The translations under genes and the position numbers were made by a program. From Axinella damicornis (lineage: Eukaryota > Porifera > Demospongiae > Axinellida > Axinellidae), in assembly GCA_963931865.1 (NCBI GenBank), contig OZ007505.1, positions 13,995,495 to 14,059,494 on the forward strand: a stretch of DNA of 64,000 nt, written 5' to 3'. Below are positions 22,920 through 60,785 of this stretch, one piece after another; position 1 is the stretch's first letter, and every line of letters starts with the position of its first letter. Below the pieces are notes generated by a model. That model saw nothing but the letters and a program-made list of their open reading frames with translations, did not search any database and had not been told where the DNA came from.

Positions 22920-22998
22920 GCACCGTTTGAAGGAAGGCTTCCACCTCACCAGCGTACACAATGAGGATGTCACACTCGCAGTACAGCTCACTATGCAG
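22920..22998 (+). CDS. Exon-like ORF, unknown protein
   Basis: Bounded by GGCTGCAG and a GTATGA donor, reading HRLKEGFHLTSVHNEDVTLA then VQLTMQ. About 150 bp further, a second open piece (DWLQAEGYLAVMAMQELGNI) ends before GTGAGT at 23200, but its upstream frame has stops. Both look like exon remains of one unidentified + strand gene. Confidence 0.3.
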
Positions 22999-23299
22999 GT
23001 ATGACTGTATTACTACATATAAACCAGTGGTGTTTTAGCTCCTTTCCTCTCTCCCTCCCTCCCTTTCCACTTCCCACCTTCCCACTATCATAGCTGCATG
23101 TGATGCGGCCGTTGTCTCCCTGACTGGCTCCAAGCGGAGGGATATCTAGCCGTAATGGCCATGCAGGAACTGGGCAACATCATGTACCACTCAAAGTGAG
23201 TAACCGACAAATCCTAGGATGGGTACACTAGCTTGGATGCCTCTGACCCTCTGCTGGAGAGCTGCAGAGTGTGACGGTGTGTGCTGGGAGGCATCCTCG

Positions 23300-23515
23300 T
23301 TCCCAGGCTGTTAACACCACGTCCCTAGCCACATCCCCCACCATGCAGTTCCCAAACTGTTGACACCACGTCCCTAGCCACATCCCCCACCATGCAGTTC
23401 CCAAACTGTTGACACCACGTCCCTAGCCACATCCCCCACCATGCAGTTCCCAAACTGTTGAAACCACGTCCCTAGCCACATCCCCCACCATGCAGTTCCC
23501 AAACTGTTGACCCAC
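23300..23515. repeat. Tandem repeat, unit about 48 bp
   Basis: About 4.5 copies of a unit containing GTTGACACCACGTCCCTAGC and CACATCCCCCACCATGCAG, starting just after a TCCTCGTTCCCAGGCTG element terminus at 23292. Confidence 0.85.
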
Positions 23516-25020
23516 CCCAAATGTCGTCATAATAATTTCAGCTTCATCATGTGTCTTCAGGCAATGTCTTTTGGAGATAGGTTCTGCGACAGCAGAAAGG
23601 GCAGGGGGAGGTGGGTGGGTGCACCCGGAGGGTGCAAACAGCATGGGCGTGTCTGGGCTCCGCGGCAGAAAGGTCTTGGTCAGCACTGGGAGGGCCATTT
23701 CCATCGTTTTTGTCATAAATGGGGTCAGAAAGTAGCCGTCTGACTTTGTAGGGCCTCCATTTCCAGCATACATTGCCCGTTTTTCAGCTACAGCAGGTTG
23801 CCATTTCGCAGGAGACTTGATTGCAAGTCCATTAAGGTTACGGGATACTCGTGCGCGCGCAGTGCGAAATGTATTGGGAAATCTATACTTAAGCTCGCTA
23901 ACCAAAAATCTCTGGTACGAAGAGCGTGAGCAACTTGATTCTGGCAGTGGAGGTATGCTGTCACAAGGTGCAGGGCATGACGGAACCTTTTTTTGATAGC
24001 ATAATCCCTGGCAAAGGTATTTGCTGTCTCGCTCAAGAAAAGCAGTAAATACGGCTTTTTGGTGAACTGAACTGCTCGTTTTTGCAAGGCTATACAGCGT
24101 ATCGGTAAAAGCTTCCGTCATGCCCTGCACCTTGTGACAGCGTACCTCCACCTCCAGAATCAAGTTGCTCGCGCTGTTCGTACCAGAGATTCTTGCTTAA
24201 GTATACATTTCCCAATACATTTCGCACGGTGCGCGCACGAGTATCCCGTAACCTTAATTGGTGGGTGTGGTTAAGTCACGTATATGCTTAGTATAGCTGA
24301 AATTACCTGTGTGAGCAGTTTCGAGCCCAGCAACGCCAGGGAACAGAAAATTAGGGTATGTTTAAGTGTTCTATAGACTGAAAATGACCTAGAGAAAGAA
24401 TTTGGACCCTAAGGAGTTCAAATGACTATGAATATCCAAACACTAACCACAAAACCCACAAGTGTAGCAGACAGTAGGGCTGTATAAAAGAAACTTTCTT
24501 TTATACAACCAGCTCCACTGGTAGCTGTAGAGGTTCTGTGGTGTCAGCTTCACAGAAGCAAATTTTTGGAAGGCCTTGCACTTCCCTGCAGGCCTAACTA
24601 AAAGCCAATAAAACTGAAAATGCACTGTGTGATAGACTTTGAACAATTGTTGCCATTGTGTGAACCAGGTTTATCCAATGGTGCATAATGATCTAAATTG
24701 CCAGACTGGCTGACTCATTATATGTACATCTTCCATTGTCATTGTGAGTACTTAAACCCTGTCATTCTGTGCTCTGCTCGCTCTTTTGCCACTGCTAAAT
24801 GAATGAAGTACTGCACCACTGAACTATCATCTTGTTGTTGCTGAAACGCTCAAGCCAGTACACTATATACATGCACAGCCTCTTTGTATCGTCCCTATTG
24901 GTAGCTAGCCTACGTACGTACATGTAGCTTGGTAGCTTGGTCCCTATACCGTATATTGGGTAATTTTCGTGTTGAAAATCTTTCGTGTTGAAAATCTTTC
25001 GTGTGACAATTATTTATGTT
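23515..25020. repeat. Segmental duplication block A, copy 2
   Basis: Copy of 18950-20010 with a 418-bp TTAA element inserted. The remaining sequence diverges by a few per cent by eye with small indels, so the duplication is not very recent. Confidence 0.75.
23836..24253. mobile_element. TTAA-flanked inverted-repeat element, 418 bp
   Basis: TTAA at 23832-23835 and 24254-24257 flank an element beginning GGTTACGGGATACTCGTGCG and ending with its complement. The inverted repeats extend over about 150 bp, including CAACTTGATTCTGG and CACAAGGTGCAGGGCATGAC. The paralogous block at 19285 has a single TTAA at this point, which proves insertion and a TTAA duplication. TTAA targets are used by piggyBac and Kolobok transposases. 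No transposase is encoded. Confidence 0.9.
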
Positions 25021-25436
25021 GAAATTTGTATAGGTAATCAATCACATGGGTTTCGAGTGCAATTTGGGAAATAATTGCACAAGCAACAGGCAAAGTAATT
25101 GCACGAGCGATAGCGAGTACAATTTATGACTGTTGTGAGTGCAAACAGTGTTTTCTCACGATCTATGTACTTCACAGGCATCGTGGCTATTGTTTCTGCT
25201 GTTTTTTTCCAGCTATTTCCTATTATTCGTAACATTTGGCTCCACCTCTCCAGTATATACGGTAAGCGGTCACTCCCACACCTTGGATATGGCCATACAC
25301 GAACACAGTATACGCGATAGCCGCCTTGTTCGATGCGCGTCGGCAGAGATGTCACGTCGATTGTAGCTGCACTGCATGCATCCTGGCCTGTAGACGTTCA
25401 TGACAGCGCGGGGTATGCATTCTATGAACACCTCTA

Positions 25437-25641
25437 GTTAAGGGAAGGTGTTTACCTCCGAGTCCTTTCAGCCAAAGGCTGATCTCATAAGGGAAAGGAG
25501 GGGTAAACAAAGCACTTTTCCAGTGAAGCAACTAAACCTGAGACTTTTGGTCCACAGTGAAATGCACTTGGCCACAAGTCACTCACATACACACTCACAC
25601 ACACTCACACTCACACACACTCACACTCACACACACTCACA

Positions 25642-25676
<35 letters not shown>

Positions 25677-25781
25677 TCACACTCACACACACATACTCAC
25701 ACACACACACTCACACACACTCAGACACACACACACACACACACATACACACTCCACAGACACACACACTTACACACTCGG

Positions 25782-25821
<40 letters not shown>

Positions 25822-26035
25822 GCACAGCTCTAGAACCAGCTGCCGACCTTGATTCCAGTCCTGAAGGTCACAATGTGTACGGGGGAGTGGGGCATGCCCT
25901 CACCCATGTTTCCATCCCCCTGGACATAGAAGCCATGGGAGTCTAGGCCACTGCAGGTAAGATACCTCACTGGCACCAACAGAGCTAGACAGTAAGCAGT
26001 GGAGTTGAAACAGCTTGCTGTTTAATGAGACGAGA
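25437..26035. repeat. Segmental duplication block B, copy 2
   Basis: Copy of 21775-22410 with a shorter, rearranged (AC)n core and the same exon-like end at 25838-25955. In this copy the frame has GTCTAGGCC instead of GTCTGGCTA, adding a stop, so if the block ever coded this copy is dead. Confidence 0.65.
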
Positions 26036-26529
26036 GAAAGATCCGAAATGGGGGACAAAATTTCAGAGATAAGCAAGCTGTAGCTGAACTGAGCACTGAA
26101 CCTCTGTCTAACCATACCCTGACTGTGACTGCGACAAGGGACGTAATCTGTCTTATTTTGTGGATCATGAATATCATTAACAGCCTATTCACTATTATTC
26201 TGTGTGTTGGAGGGTGTGCCTGTGCCGTTGGTACCTGTGAAGCCAGCTGTAGCTAACTTTGGTTGTATGCTGACACTTGACATGGTCTGACCCAAATGGC
26301 TGCCAGAATCCTCATGAATATCATTAAATAGCTCCGTTTTAATTTTATTTGCCTCCCCATTAACTACAAATCACACACTTGTATAGTACTGGTAGAAGTT
26401 TGCTGTTCGCCGATTGTGAGCCTCAGGACCAGATGCCACTGTGAACGTGATGGCGACAACACTGCTCTCCATTTCGTACGTCTTCGTCCTTGGTTACGAA
26501 AATTTTGCTCTCAATGAGGTATGTTCTGA

Positions 26530-26840
26530 TTCCAAAAATGGATGCATCTATATCCAAAATTGGATGATTATTGCAGACCATGCATGCTAAAATCATCCAA
26601 ATTTAGCTTCATGTTCTCTATAGGGAACCATGTGGATGATCTATGCCATCCATTATTGGATGATTTATTACACTGTACATGTAATCAAACATCCAATTTT
26701 GGATGATTCGTTATTGGTACACTGTAAGGAAGCATCCGATTTTGGATGATTCACACCACCATTATTGGATGATTTATTACACTGTAATCAAACATCCGAA
26801 TTTGGATGATTCATGCCATCCATTCCTTGACTTGTCCTAG
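26530..26840. repeat. Palindrome-rich tandem repeat (ATCCAAWTTTGGAT)
   Basis: Units combine ATCCAATTTTGGATGATTC-type palindromes with TATTGGATGATTTATTACACTG. About five degenerate units. Each unit can fold on itself. Confidence 0.7.
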
Positions 26841-27222
26841 ATGCAGACAGTAGAGCTAATTAGATGAAAATGGATGCCTGTCCCAACGCTAACCCTTACT
26901 GGTCTTGGAACCAGACTGTCAGAAAGAGGGTCAGGGAGATCAGTTTTCAAATAAGTTGTGTAACTTGTGTAGCTATCTAGTCTTGCAAGTGTGCCGTGTG
27001 TCACAGTACTGCAATTGGTTGATTATTTATGTGGAATTATTATTTCTAACCGGCGTATATCACAGCACAACACTATAGTATAGTTCAAGGAGACAGAAAA
27101 TAGCAGGATCTGTTGGTAAGTTGTTGGAGCTCAGCTAGAGAACGAAATCAGATCATCAGGATCCCAGATAATTATTTTCCGTACGTTTATTTCTCTCCAG
27201 CTGAGCTCTTATAGGGCCCACC

Positions 27223-27795
27223 AAGAGCGCATGATGACATCATTGTTTTTTCACGGCGGAGGTCGAGGAGGAAGAGCGTGTGACTTCGTATTCTCCCGTG
27301 GTGAAGGCAGAATCTTTCGCGTGTACTAAAAATAGCACATCCGGTCACGTTGTAGCTAGATTGCGGGTCAGAACAGAGCGTGAGAAACGATACAGCTGCG
27401 AAATAGTCGATCTCGAGCCAGAGGACTATCAGTCAGAGACAGAACTGGGCCAATACCACCCCCTTCAACTTCGAAGTACTTCGTGGAGCAAACAATCATC
27501 CACCGTTTCTCCCCGCCCGACTTTCAGGCTCGGGTAGAACGCAGAACGAATCGCTTTGTGTCGATAACGGCTGTGAGAACGAAGACTTCGCAAGGTGAGC
27601 TCTGAGCGCTCCATTTACAGCTAGCTAGCAACTTTACTACGAGTACAGTGGCGTGATATCCGTGATGAAGCCAACGTGTTGAGCTCACGTGTTCTATTTT
27701 TAGTACACGCCAGAGATTCCGCCTGTTTTAAATTTTTGCCAGTCACGCTCTTCCTCCTCCGCCGTGAAAAAACAATGATGTCATCATGCGCTCTT
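27223..27795. mobile_element. Inverted-repeat element, 573 bp, GAGCGCATGA family
   Basis: Ends are AAGAGCGCATGATGACATCA and the complement; the inverted repeat runs about 50 bp through TTTTTTCACGGCGGAGG. Flanks GGGCCCACC (27214-27222) and GGGCCCACG (27796-27804) match at 8 of 9, a 9-bp target duplication. An internal 86-codon frame (27280-27537) recurs in the copy at 32737-33313 but begins with GTG, so it is probably not a real gene. Confidence 0.85.
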
Positions 27796-28014
27796 GGGCC
27801 CACGGATGGCTACATGTACAAGTTCTAGATAATATTACATTCCAGTACACTTCTGCCCCAGCCAATCTCCCAGACCCTCATTCCAATTTCCGAGGGTCTG
27901 GTTCCAAGTCCGGGGGATATGTAGGATGATCAAGCAGCTGGGAATGTGGCTGCGCTGTTATACGCCCACCCGACCTCTGTTTCTGTTACATTAGGTACCA
28001 TTTGGAATCTACCT

Positions 28015-28165
28015 TGGTGCTGTCAGAGAGGACATTGCTGTCAGAGAGGACATTGCTGTCAGAGAGGACATTGCTGTTGGAGAGGACATTGCTGTCAGAG
28101 AGAGAGGACATTGCTGTCAGAGAGGACATTGCTGTCAGAGAGGACATTGCTGTTGGAGAGGATGC
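28015..28165. repeat. 18-bp minisatellite
   Basis: About eight copies of GACATTGCTGTCAGAGAG with minor variants. Because the unit is a multiple of three, frames on both strands stay open across it. Confidence 0.85.
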
Positions 28166-28219
28166 AGCCTCCAGCTCAACCAGCACATCAAATGAATGAT
28201 TTTAGTCCAGCGAATTAGT

Positions 28220-29005
28220 AATTATGAGTTCTTGCATCAAAGTAATTATGCTTTATTTATACACTACACGAGATCAGCTCCCTTAGGTTCATCCACATCC
28301 CCTTCTATTTGCTTACAGAATTATAAGACATCTGCAAACCACGAGGTGTATATACATCAGAATAATTATGCATGCCATATGTCTCGAGGTCCACCTCTAT
28401 TATTGCTATAGCTGCATGGTCCCATGCAGTTGCAACCTATCAGCATGCAGCACATGTCAGCTAGGGCCATTTTTGCATGGCAGCTCAGGGTGATTCATTT
28501 CCAGACACCCATGGCAGTTGCCCTAGCTCCCGCATGTGCAAACGAGACTAGCTATACTGCAGGGTAGCCATTATATAATAAGGGATCGGAATGAGGCTAT
28601 TATTGTGCACTGAACTGCATAATATAAACAGTTACTGCATGGGATCCGGACTCACTAATGTGCTCCTGCCAATGCAGATCCTCCCACATACTATTATTAT
28701 ATGTGGGAAGAGACTATAGAGCTGCACAAGATCCTGGGGACAATTAATTAAGCCTAATCCAAACCCTATTGTAAGTGTATTATGTTTCCATAGCAACACA
28801 ACATAGAAAGCACACCATGCAGCCATGAGTCATCATCACATAATTATTGGTCATGCCAGGAACAGTGATCATCCCTCGAGTACAATTCACACAGCTCTTC
28901 TGCAAATCCCATACACCCTAGCAAGCCATGGTACAACTCTTACAGCATTGACAGTAATTTCCATACACAAATGGGAACACGAACACTGAATTTTACAAAC
29001 AAAGA
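28220..29005. other. No gene recognised
   Basis: AT-rich spacer between the minisatellite and the coiled-coil exon. No motif or paired repeat ends seen. Confidence 0.35.
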
Positions 29006-29008
29006 ATT

Positions 29009-29565
29009 TCAAGGTTCATGACCATCCTGGTGGAGCTGTTCTGAGGTTGGAAGGGGCGGAAAGTCGCCCTCTTTAAAAACAAACCGCTCTTTAATAAAAG
29101 AATCTTGCAGTGGCAACACAAGCTTATGATTCATCGGATGCTCTTCAATTTGAGATTGTAGATCGTAGTTTGATTGCAGTGGATGGTAATTATGACCTCT
29201 GGAGCTACTGCTTGGTTCTGAAAGTTTCACAATCCATTTCTCGGACCCTGTCTGCAAATGTACACTCCTGATTAGTTTCCGGCTAAGTACCTGGGTGTGT
29301 TGTCCATGTACGGATTGCTGCCTGGCTTTGACTTCTTGTGGTGTAGCTCTGTGTCTCTGCATCCTCTCCTGTTCTTTCCTCAGTCTGGCAAACTCCCTGG
29401 CCTGTTGTAGCTTGATCTCAAACTCCTCCTCTTCCCTCACCAAATCTCTCAAGACCTTCTGGAAATCACTACTTCTTTGTATGCTAGAAGATTGAGAATG
29501 CAGCCCCGTATACGTTGCTCTTTTCCTCCTCCTTCTAACGTAGCCTTTGACCGCATTTCCACCAC
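29009..29565 (-). CDS. C-terminal exon: charged coiled-coil tail
   Basis: After a CACCTCAG acceptor (minus strand) the frame reads GGGNAVKGYVRRRRKRATYT, then a helix-rich charged stretch (VREEEEFEIKLQQAREFARL) and a polar tail ending at a stop at 29009 (185 codons). The run of Arg/Lys near its start followed by a soluble tail would suit the cytoplasmic side of a membrane protein. It is the next minus-strand coding exon downstream of the mucin exon at 30.1-31.05 kb and could be the receptor's cytoplasmic tail, but no transmembrane exon was found between them. It may equally be the last exon of a separate gene. Confidence 0.45.
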
Positions 29566-30082
29566 CTGAGGTGTGCAGGGGGTAAGGGAAATGGGGGTAT
29601 TATGGAATACCCAAGCCTCTGGGATTCTAGCAAACGACTAGCTAGCTCTAGTGCACTAACTTCAAACTGAATATCACTGCTGTACTGCTACACAATCACT
29701 ATAATAGCTACAATTTTACATTACCCTACTGCGGGTAATCACACTCAAACTCACACTAACTACATCACTCTACATGTACATACCAGACCAAGCACGTGGT
29801 CAGGTCACACGTATGTATGTGGCGCGCACGAGGCATGATGTGGATTGTATCCCTAGCAATTATGTATTTACGTAGAAGGGTGGAATCCCTCTATTCTGGA
29901 CACCTTGGGAGTAAAAATGGGCCTGCATGATTAGAAATGTGTTCCCATTTCATGGTTGAAGTTACGTACTTTGGGTCATTCTATACAGAGGAATCCTCAC
30001 TTCAGGGATTTGGAATAGAGGGGTCCCACTGTATTATGCAGATAACCCTGTACTGTAACCAGCACAGGAACACAGTCAATAA

Positions 30083-56210
<26,128 letters not shown>

Positions 56211-57036
56211 CTACATTGAGAACGAACATGAAACTGGAGTCATAATTCAAAACAGGAACCACAGCATCTAATTGCACTTGCAGAGATTCCATATACATGA
56301 CAGGTGGGCATGGTTGACTTTGCCAATTGAGGTCTTAAATTTGCACATCTTAAAACAGTTAGGGCACAGAGGGTGAAGTCCCATCCCCAAATGTCCCAAT
56401 ATAAGCCCCTCTGAATCCCTGTCAAGAGAAAAGCAGTCTATGCTAAATAGCTGGTTATAGGAATGTGTTAGGTGTTGTCGTTGCCATAACAACAGAAAAC
56501 TGGTGTCTTAATCATTCCCAATTAAGGTCGAGCTATCATGGTACAGTCATAGTGTGAAGCTAGACATCCGTGCAGTTGCTGTGGAGGAGCTGCTGCCGGC
56601 AACTGTATAGTATTTCATACTGGGAGACTGGATATATTGTTCCTCCCAACAACTTAACCTGATATGTATCAGCATAGGTTATAGGCACCATTATGTATGT
56701 CCCAGCATGGATCAATAGACATTATTCTGAATTCTGTTGCTATGACAATGACGATCCCTTGTACCCATCGGTCACACCATGCAGATAGGCTGCATGAAAA
56801 TTTGAAGCAAACTGGGAGTACAGTGCTAGAGTTAAGGACTGTTGAAGCCCATACAAACACTGTACATCGATTTGCTTCAGATCAGAGATGTAGCCTATCC
56901 ACATGGTGACCAATTGCAACAAGGTGTTGAAGCATCATCATGTGCATACGTAGTATGAGCCACACCAGGAACCAGGCTATGTGTGTATCTGTATTCTGTA
57001 ATTGGGACCCAAGATAATGCATACACTACTCAATAC

Positions 57037-57110
57037 TAGCCTCATTCTTGGGCTCCTCCGCCAGCTTTCTGTCACGACAAAAAAGCTGGGAGGAGCCTGG
57101 GAACAAGGCA
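57037..57110. mobile_element. Short TAGCCTC-type hairpin element, 74 bp
   Basis: TAGCCTCATTCTTGGGCTCC is mirrored by GGAGCCTGGGAACAAGGCA, with the inner pair AGCTTTCT and AAAAGCT. No convincing target duplication. Confidence 0.5.
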
Positions 57111-57181
57111 ACTTGAATGTCACCTGATAGTATTGGGATAGTACTTGGATAGGGTACTATTTGGATACTATCAGTAATTTC

Positions 57182-57530
57182 AAGAGCGAATGATGACATC
57201 GTCGTCATTGCAGTGCAGAGGAGGAAGAGTGCGTAACAGGCAAAAGTTTGAAACAGGCGGAATTTCTTGTGTGTACTAAAAATAGAACATGAGCTCAACT
57301 GAGGCTTAGTGTTGCACTTGACGTAGCAAGTGGCTAGCTGGAATTTGAAGTGCTCAAAGCTCATGAGGCAAAGTCTACCTACACGGAATTGTTCATGACC
57401 CTTATCAATGCGAAGAACTTCGTTTTGCGTTGGTACCCAAGCCTGACAGTCCAAGATGTTGAGATCAGCAGAGAAGATGATCGAAGATGTGGAGAAAATG
57501 TGAGTTACTGCTTGGTCCACATTGTTGAAC
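57182..57530. mobile_element. GAGCGCATGA-family element, partial and diverged
   Basis: Left end AAGAGCGAATGATGACATC, then GGAGGAAGAG, GAAACAGGCGGAATTTCTTG and GTACTAAAAATAGAACA match the element at 32737 in order. The right end is missing or unrecognisable past about 57530. Confidence 0.6.
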
Positions 57531-57539
57531 CGTGTGTCT

Positions 57540-58630
57540 GAATTGTGGCCTCACAAAATTTATTTCCCCATTGAAGCCAAACATATGTATCCAAATGTAT
57601 ATATCCAAGATGCTTTACAATGGAGCACCAGATTTGTACGGGACACATTGGGAGAAAATAATTTTATGTGCTTCAACTCTGAGATGTACATGTACATGTA
57701 GCCTATCTGCACAGTGACCAATGGTGTTGTCATAGCAACAGAACCTGGAATGAAGTCTTTATTTAAGTCTATTGATTACGAAGTGCATAGTTGGCCCATG
57801 GAAGTTGAGTCCACTAGGATATTCAGTTACTGTTACTGTCAGTCTGGATAGCCTGCTGTCATTAAATAAGCCTGTTTGTCAGAGTGACAAACCGGGCAAA
57901 TTTTGGTAATCACATTCAGTGCATAGCTCTGTACATGCGTGCCTGGTTATTTCTCCCAGTGGCATCATAAATGGTCAAGTTCAGCCACATTACTAAATAA
58001 GGCACGGTGTGTGTGCTGTGGGTGACTGTAGGCAATCAAGTGCAGCGTTACAATGGGCCAACACAAGTAGCATTAGATTGGTGTGGTATGCAACATGTAC
58101 ACATGTATACAAGTGCTCTTGATGTGGTGCCAACTATTATGCCACGATTTGGATGTCATTGCCATATCCTACTCACATTAACTCAGGTCAGGCCTTATGC
58201 TGTATATGGCTATACTTGTGCTGATACGGATTCCTTCCATATTACACTACACTCCACCCCTCCCATTCTCCATCCTTCAATCTTATCCTTTCCTCTCTTC
58301 CTCTGTCCCTCTTCTCCAATCCCCATTCCTGCTCCCTTCATCCTCTGCCTCTCCCCTCCCTTCCCATCCACACTCTCCACCTCCCCCCCTCCCTCTCTCC
58401 CCCACCAACACTCATCCCTTCCACCTTATAATGAAATAGATGCAAAACATTATCACCGAAAAATTAAAAAGGATTTAGTCATATCCTCTCGAAAAACCTA
58501 AGAAACAAGGAGAAATGCCATTAACCAGCGCATGAAATGTGTAGTTTATTAGTCATGGTATACATGTGCAACATCACTGTATTATGGTATGGGGTACTCG
58601 GTTCTTCTAGTAAGTTTCTCACTTCGTATC
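57540..58630. other. No gene recognised; CT-rich patch
   Basis: No motif-bearing frames. 58250-58425 is pyrimidine-rich (CTCCCCTCCCTTCCC). Confidence 0.4.
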
Positions 58631-58879
58631 CCGCCTAATGCTACGTTTGTTTGCAGCTCAAGAGATGGCGGAAGAAGCTTCCAAGAGGGCGGAAAGCGAT
58701 GAGAAGGAAATGGAGGATCCATTGCCCAGCAACACAGCCATGCTGATGCGCCGACTCCTCGATGCCCTGGCAAAACAAGTGCCAGGTGGAAAGACGGGAA
58801 GCTCGAGTGGAGGGAATCTCCTTTGCCCTTTCCACCTACGTACATAGGGGTGTGAGTTCATCTCCGGGTACGAGGAGTA

Positions 58880-59330
58880 CATGAATTTTCTGGGTCCAGC
58901 TGGCATGGGACCTACAGCAGTCAAAGACCACAAGCAGGGCTGAATTTTCTGGGTCCAACTGGCTCAGGACCCACAGCAGGCAAAAGACCACAAGCAGGGT
59001 GGTCACGAGCAGTTTGAATATCAAGGTCCAGCTGGCATGGGACCTGTAGCAGTCAAAGACCACAAGCAGGGTGGTCACCAGCAGTGTGAGTCGGCTGGGT
59101 CCAGCTGGTATGGGATTGTCAGCAGGCAAAGACCACCAGCAGGGTGGTCACCAGCCAGTGGAATTTCTGGGTCTAGTGAGCATGTGACCTACAGCAGTCA
59201 AAGATCACAAACAGGGTGCTCACTGGCAGTTTTGGGGTCTGGGTCCAGCCGGGATGTGACCTGGAGCAGTCAAAGACCACAAGAGCAAGCTGAGCTCCAA
59301 GCAGGTCAACATGAGCATGACCAGGAGCAG
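58880..59330. repeat. Minisatellite, about 60-65-bp units
   Basis: About seven copies of CAGTCAAAGACCACAAGCAG with GGGTCCAGCTGGCATGGGAC, with frequent small changes. Confidence 0.85.
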
Positions 59331-59687
59331 GGACCGGGCAATGGCGGCAGCTGAGTTCAGAAGACATGCAGGTTCACAAGCATGCTGCTTGAACCAAACT
59401 GATCAAGGTCGCAAAGCACGAGCATCATGCGCATTTGAGTCACACCCACACGGACACACATACGTACACTCATACCTCCACACGCTGACTCTCACACGCC
59501 CACACACTCATTCACACTTTCACACATAGACGCAGGTACACTCACACAGACTTACTGACACAGACTCACTCATACATGTACTGAATACACACTTCCATCC
59601 TGGCATGCACTCTAATTTCCACATAGTATCAAACACGTGTAGACTCATGCATGCACACGCATACACACGTGCACTCACCCTCATGTA

Positions 59688-59720
59688 GTAGCCTGGTTCC
59701 CGGCGCTGGGAACCAGGCTA
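59688..59720. mobile_element. 33-bp hairpin micro-element with 9-bp target duplication
   Basis: GTAGCCTGGTTCCCGGCG and its complement form a near-perfect palindrome. Flanks CCTCATGTA (59679-59687) and CCTCATGTA (59721-59729) are identical 9-mers. Confidence 0.7.
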
Positions 59721-60552
59721 CCTCATGTACATGCAGAGAGGCAGTCTAAGTCAGTGCAAGCCTCAGCCATTATACACTCATGGGTAATGTGCAGGCAAGC
59801 TGAATGTTTACTGGTCTGTTACACAGACATTGCGCTGGGCGAGCTCCCGGACCCAAGCTTGGTCACAGGTGTTGAAGAGTTCCAGGCCACCCCGGACAAG
59901 AAAGACTCGGGAGTAGTTGCAACTCTTTTGAGCTAGCTAGAGTCAAGGAATGATGGCAATCCTCCTCATCTCTGATAGCAGGACTGCCTGCACTGTCCAA
60001 GAAGTGTGTGGGAAAAATCTTGGCGGGGGAGTATGTGGACTTCACTGAAATTCCGCTAGCCAAGGGCAAAGCTAAATCTCTCCCCATAGTGGAAGGTCAT
60101 GTTGTCGTAGTTCAGGCAGTCGATCTCCTGGAAAACTGGAAATTGATTCCGGATTTGGCAACATGGGTCCAATGCTTTGGTCTCAGTTGTCCTGTCCAAA
60201 GAGCCAGGCCGCATGAGAAACATGCTGGCATACTTGCCCCTGATTTCAAAATGCAGCCAGAATACCGTTGGCCAAGCTGGGTCATATACGACCAGAATTT
60301 TCGGCAGGAAGCAGCAGAGATGAAGGACTGGAGTAAGGTCGACCCAAGTATTTATGCTCAATGCTTTACAGGGGCTTCCATCAGCCAAGAGAACTGGTGC
60401 AAGCGCTGCCACTCGATTGATCACGTCTCGGATACTTGCCCCATCAAACCTTACGCTGGTAGCCGCACATACGGATGTCAAGGGAGGAACTAGTACGTAA
60501 GCAGAAGTTAGCCAGATGTTTCGAATTGGAGGGAAAGTGTATATGGTGTATG

Positions 60553-60622
60553 AAAATGCTTGGGCCTTTGGATGAGGGCAACCGTCTCTTTCGGTTGGGT
60601 GCCCAAGCATTAATACACACGT
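60553..60622. other. Compact two-stem hairpin
   Basis: AATGCTTGGGC (about 60556) pairs exactly with GCCCAAGCATT (about 60600), and inside it CAACCG pairs with CGGTTG around a TCTCTTT loop. Length and shape would suit a small structured RNA or a fold-back element end; no flanking duplication seen. Confidence 0.35.
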
Positions 60623-60785
60623 AACATGTTTAATACGCAATCAAGTAATTAAACCAAGAAACACTGGCATTAGGGGCAAACAACTATGAATGGGAGGACC
60701 CTTGCAATTTCAAAGTGGCTCCGGCCCACCGCCAATCACCTCTCATGGGGACCAGCATAAGCTGGGTTATCATATCACTAACATG

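Larger units (their letters stand above)
58640..60493 (+). pseudogene. DIRS/Ngaro-type Gag-like protein relic, with internal minisatellite
   Basis: Pieces in order: MAEEASKRAESDEKEMEDPL then MLMRRLLDALAKQVPGGKT (58668-58795); GELPDPSLVTGVEEF (59840); then from 59980 LPALSKKCVGKILAGEYVDF, LIPDLATWVQCFGL, YRWPSWVIYDQNFRQEAAEM, DWSKVDPSIYAQCFTGASIS and a knuckle CKRCHSIDHVSDTC (C-x2-C-x4-H-x4-C) to a stop at 60493. The last 160 codons are open and resemble the gag-like ORF of tyrosine-recombinase retroelements. Between the pieces lie a 60-65-bp minisatellite and an unrelated hairpin element, and frames do not connect, so the gene is broken. Confidence 0.45.

Noticed and set aside
56268..56492. 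LRR-like text HSYNQLFSIDCFSL on the minus strand
   Set aside because: No acceptor at the expected place and no 72-bp exon frame; similarity to an LRR is probably chance or a very decayed exon.
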